From NCBI GenBank assembly GCA_021805775.1, contig JAJZED010000001.1, positions 216,992-280,991 of the forward strand: a stretch of DNA of 64,000 nucleotides, read 5' to 3'. Positions 63,692-64,000 of the stretch are shown here, one piece after another. The position numbers and the translations under genes were made by a program. Positions within the stretch are counted from its first letter, which is position 1. Each line of letters starts with the position of its first letter. Below the pieces are notes generated by a model. It ran no database searches and was not told the DNA's origin. It saw nothing but the letters and a program-made list of their open reading frames with translations. Source of the stretch: a bacterium (lineage in GTDB: Bacteria > Vulcanimicrobiota > Vulcanimicrobiia > Vulcanimicrobiales > Vulcanimicrobiaceae).

Positions 63692-63919
63692 TTCACCGAT
63701 GACGGCATCGAGAGCATCGCTCGCTTTGCAATGGAGGTAAACGAACGCAGCGAGAATATCGGGGCGCGCCGGTTGCACACGGTGCTCGAGCGGGTACTCG
63801 AAGATATCTCGTTTGCCGCCCCCGATGTCGAGCGTGAGCTGGTCGTCGATGCGCCCTACGTGCGCGAGCGGCTCGCCGACATCGTCGAGAGCGCCGATCT
63901 CTCGGGGTACATTCTGTAG
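63692..63919 (+). pseudogene. Duplicated C-terminal fragment of hslU, copy 3
   Basis: Same segment as 62724-62951 with the same substitutions (e.g. gaacgcagcg), stop at 63917-63919. Confidence 0.9.
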
Positions 63920-63952
63920 TTTGCGATCGCGCGCTCCGAATGTCGTTGGTTG

Positions 63953-64000
63953 CTACGGTTTTCCCGGGAGGACCAGTTTCGTTTGCTCGCCCTTCGGATT
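63953..64000 (-). CDS. Secreted hypothetical protein, amplified copy 3 (3' end only)
   Basis: Stop at 63953-63955 and 15 codons matching the C-terminus of copies 1 and 2; the rest lies beyond the window. Confidence 0.75.
   Translation of the reverse strand, partial: NPKGEQTKLVLPGKP

Larger units (their letters stand above)
61759..64000. repeat. Tandem segmental amplification, unit ~966 bp, running off the window
   Basis: Unit: last 75 codons of hslU, 33-nt spacer, a complete antisense gene for a secreted protein, and its 71-nt upstream region. Unit starts: 61759, 62724 (965 bp on) and 63692 (968 bp on). The third is cut by the window edge. Copies 2 and 3 share substitutions in the hslU part (gaacgcagcg, gagcgtgagc) that the intact gene lacks. 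They therefore derive from each other or from a common copy. Confidence 0.95.

Noticed and set aside
61987..64000. Right-edge repeat as a pure assembly artefact
   Set aside because: Copies differ at many positions and by 3 bp in length, which a duplicated contig would not show; not fully excluded without long reads.

Overview
The window is a gene-dense, GC-rich bacterial chromosome segment. The organism looks diderm: there is a TolC-type channel, a periplasmic adaptor and a C-terminal-Phe beta-barrel protein. It also carries copper-amine-oxidase-N-like 'stalk' domains and a GerMN protein next to a cell-wall amidase. This mix, together with frequent GTG/TTG starts and 1-4 nt stop/start overlaps, fits poorly studied groups such as Candidatus Eremiobacterota/Vulcanimicrobiota (WPS-2). 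That placement is inference from protein style only; no rRNA is present.

Layout. 1-2175 (-): a beta-propeller protein (cut by the left edge) coupled to a nitrilase-family enzyme. 2280-4941: secreted hypothetical protein, bidirectional terminator, stalk-domain/beta-barrel protein, thioesterase. 5066-10478 (+): efflux adaptor, TolC channel and double siroheme-decarboxylase-like protein, then a family-5 solute-binding lipoprotein. 10522-10660: REP-like palindromic elements. 10673-14564: site-2 protease pair, a 2-isopropylmalate/homocitrate-synthase-family enzyme, VanX-like dipeptidase and TPR protein. 14640-16686: SprT-like protein and fumarase C. 16763-26686 (-): three-repeat secreted protein, DHA2 transporter, TauE, CHASE2 cyclase, EF-P, flagellin, PlsY, Der. 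26750-35689 (+): miaB, mutS, mutL, miaA, dapF and a radical SAM gene. 35710-37072 (-): two TrkA-type proteins. 37155-40669: tRNA-Pro, Clp-N protein, DedA, uvrC, YvlD-like protein. 40713-41850: tmRNA followed by a small island with an aldo/keto-reductase remnant and a VapC/Phd-type toxin-antitoxin pair. 41971-49957: aldo/keto reductase, DUF190, quinone reductase, bioB, two methyltransferases, GerMN protein and amidase. 49961-55804: murI, PAP2, dxs, secG and two oligopeptide ABC ATPases. 55866-61986: histone-H1-like protein, topA, trmFO, hslV, hslU. 61759-64000: a tandem segmental amplification running off the right edge.

The most unusual structure lies between mutS and mutL. Seven 62-bp units each contain a REP-like stem-loop and a complete mini-ORF. 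The mutS stop overlaps the first mini-ORF start, every mini-ORF stop overlaps the next ATG (TGATG), and the last stop overlaps the mutL ATG. The period of 62 equals 20 codons plus a stop minus one shared base, so the array is an unbroken chain of potential termination-reinitiation sites. The same REP-like element occurs at 10.5 kb. There, one copy has a different stem sequence that keeps base pairing while the flanks are conserved.

The second notable structure is the right-edge amplification. A unit of about 966 bp, made of the last 75 codons of hslU plus a complete antisense gene for a secreted protein, is present at least twice with the start of a further copy. The copies differ at many positions, so they are not a simple assembly repeat.

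Functionally the window is mostly housekeeping: DNA mismatch and excision repair, tRNA modification, isoprenoid, biotin and peptidoglycan precursors, protein quality control, trans-translation and peptide transport, with short accessory insertions between the conserved blocks.
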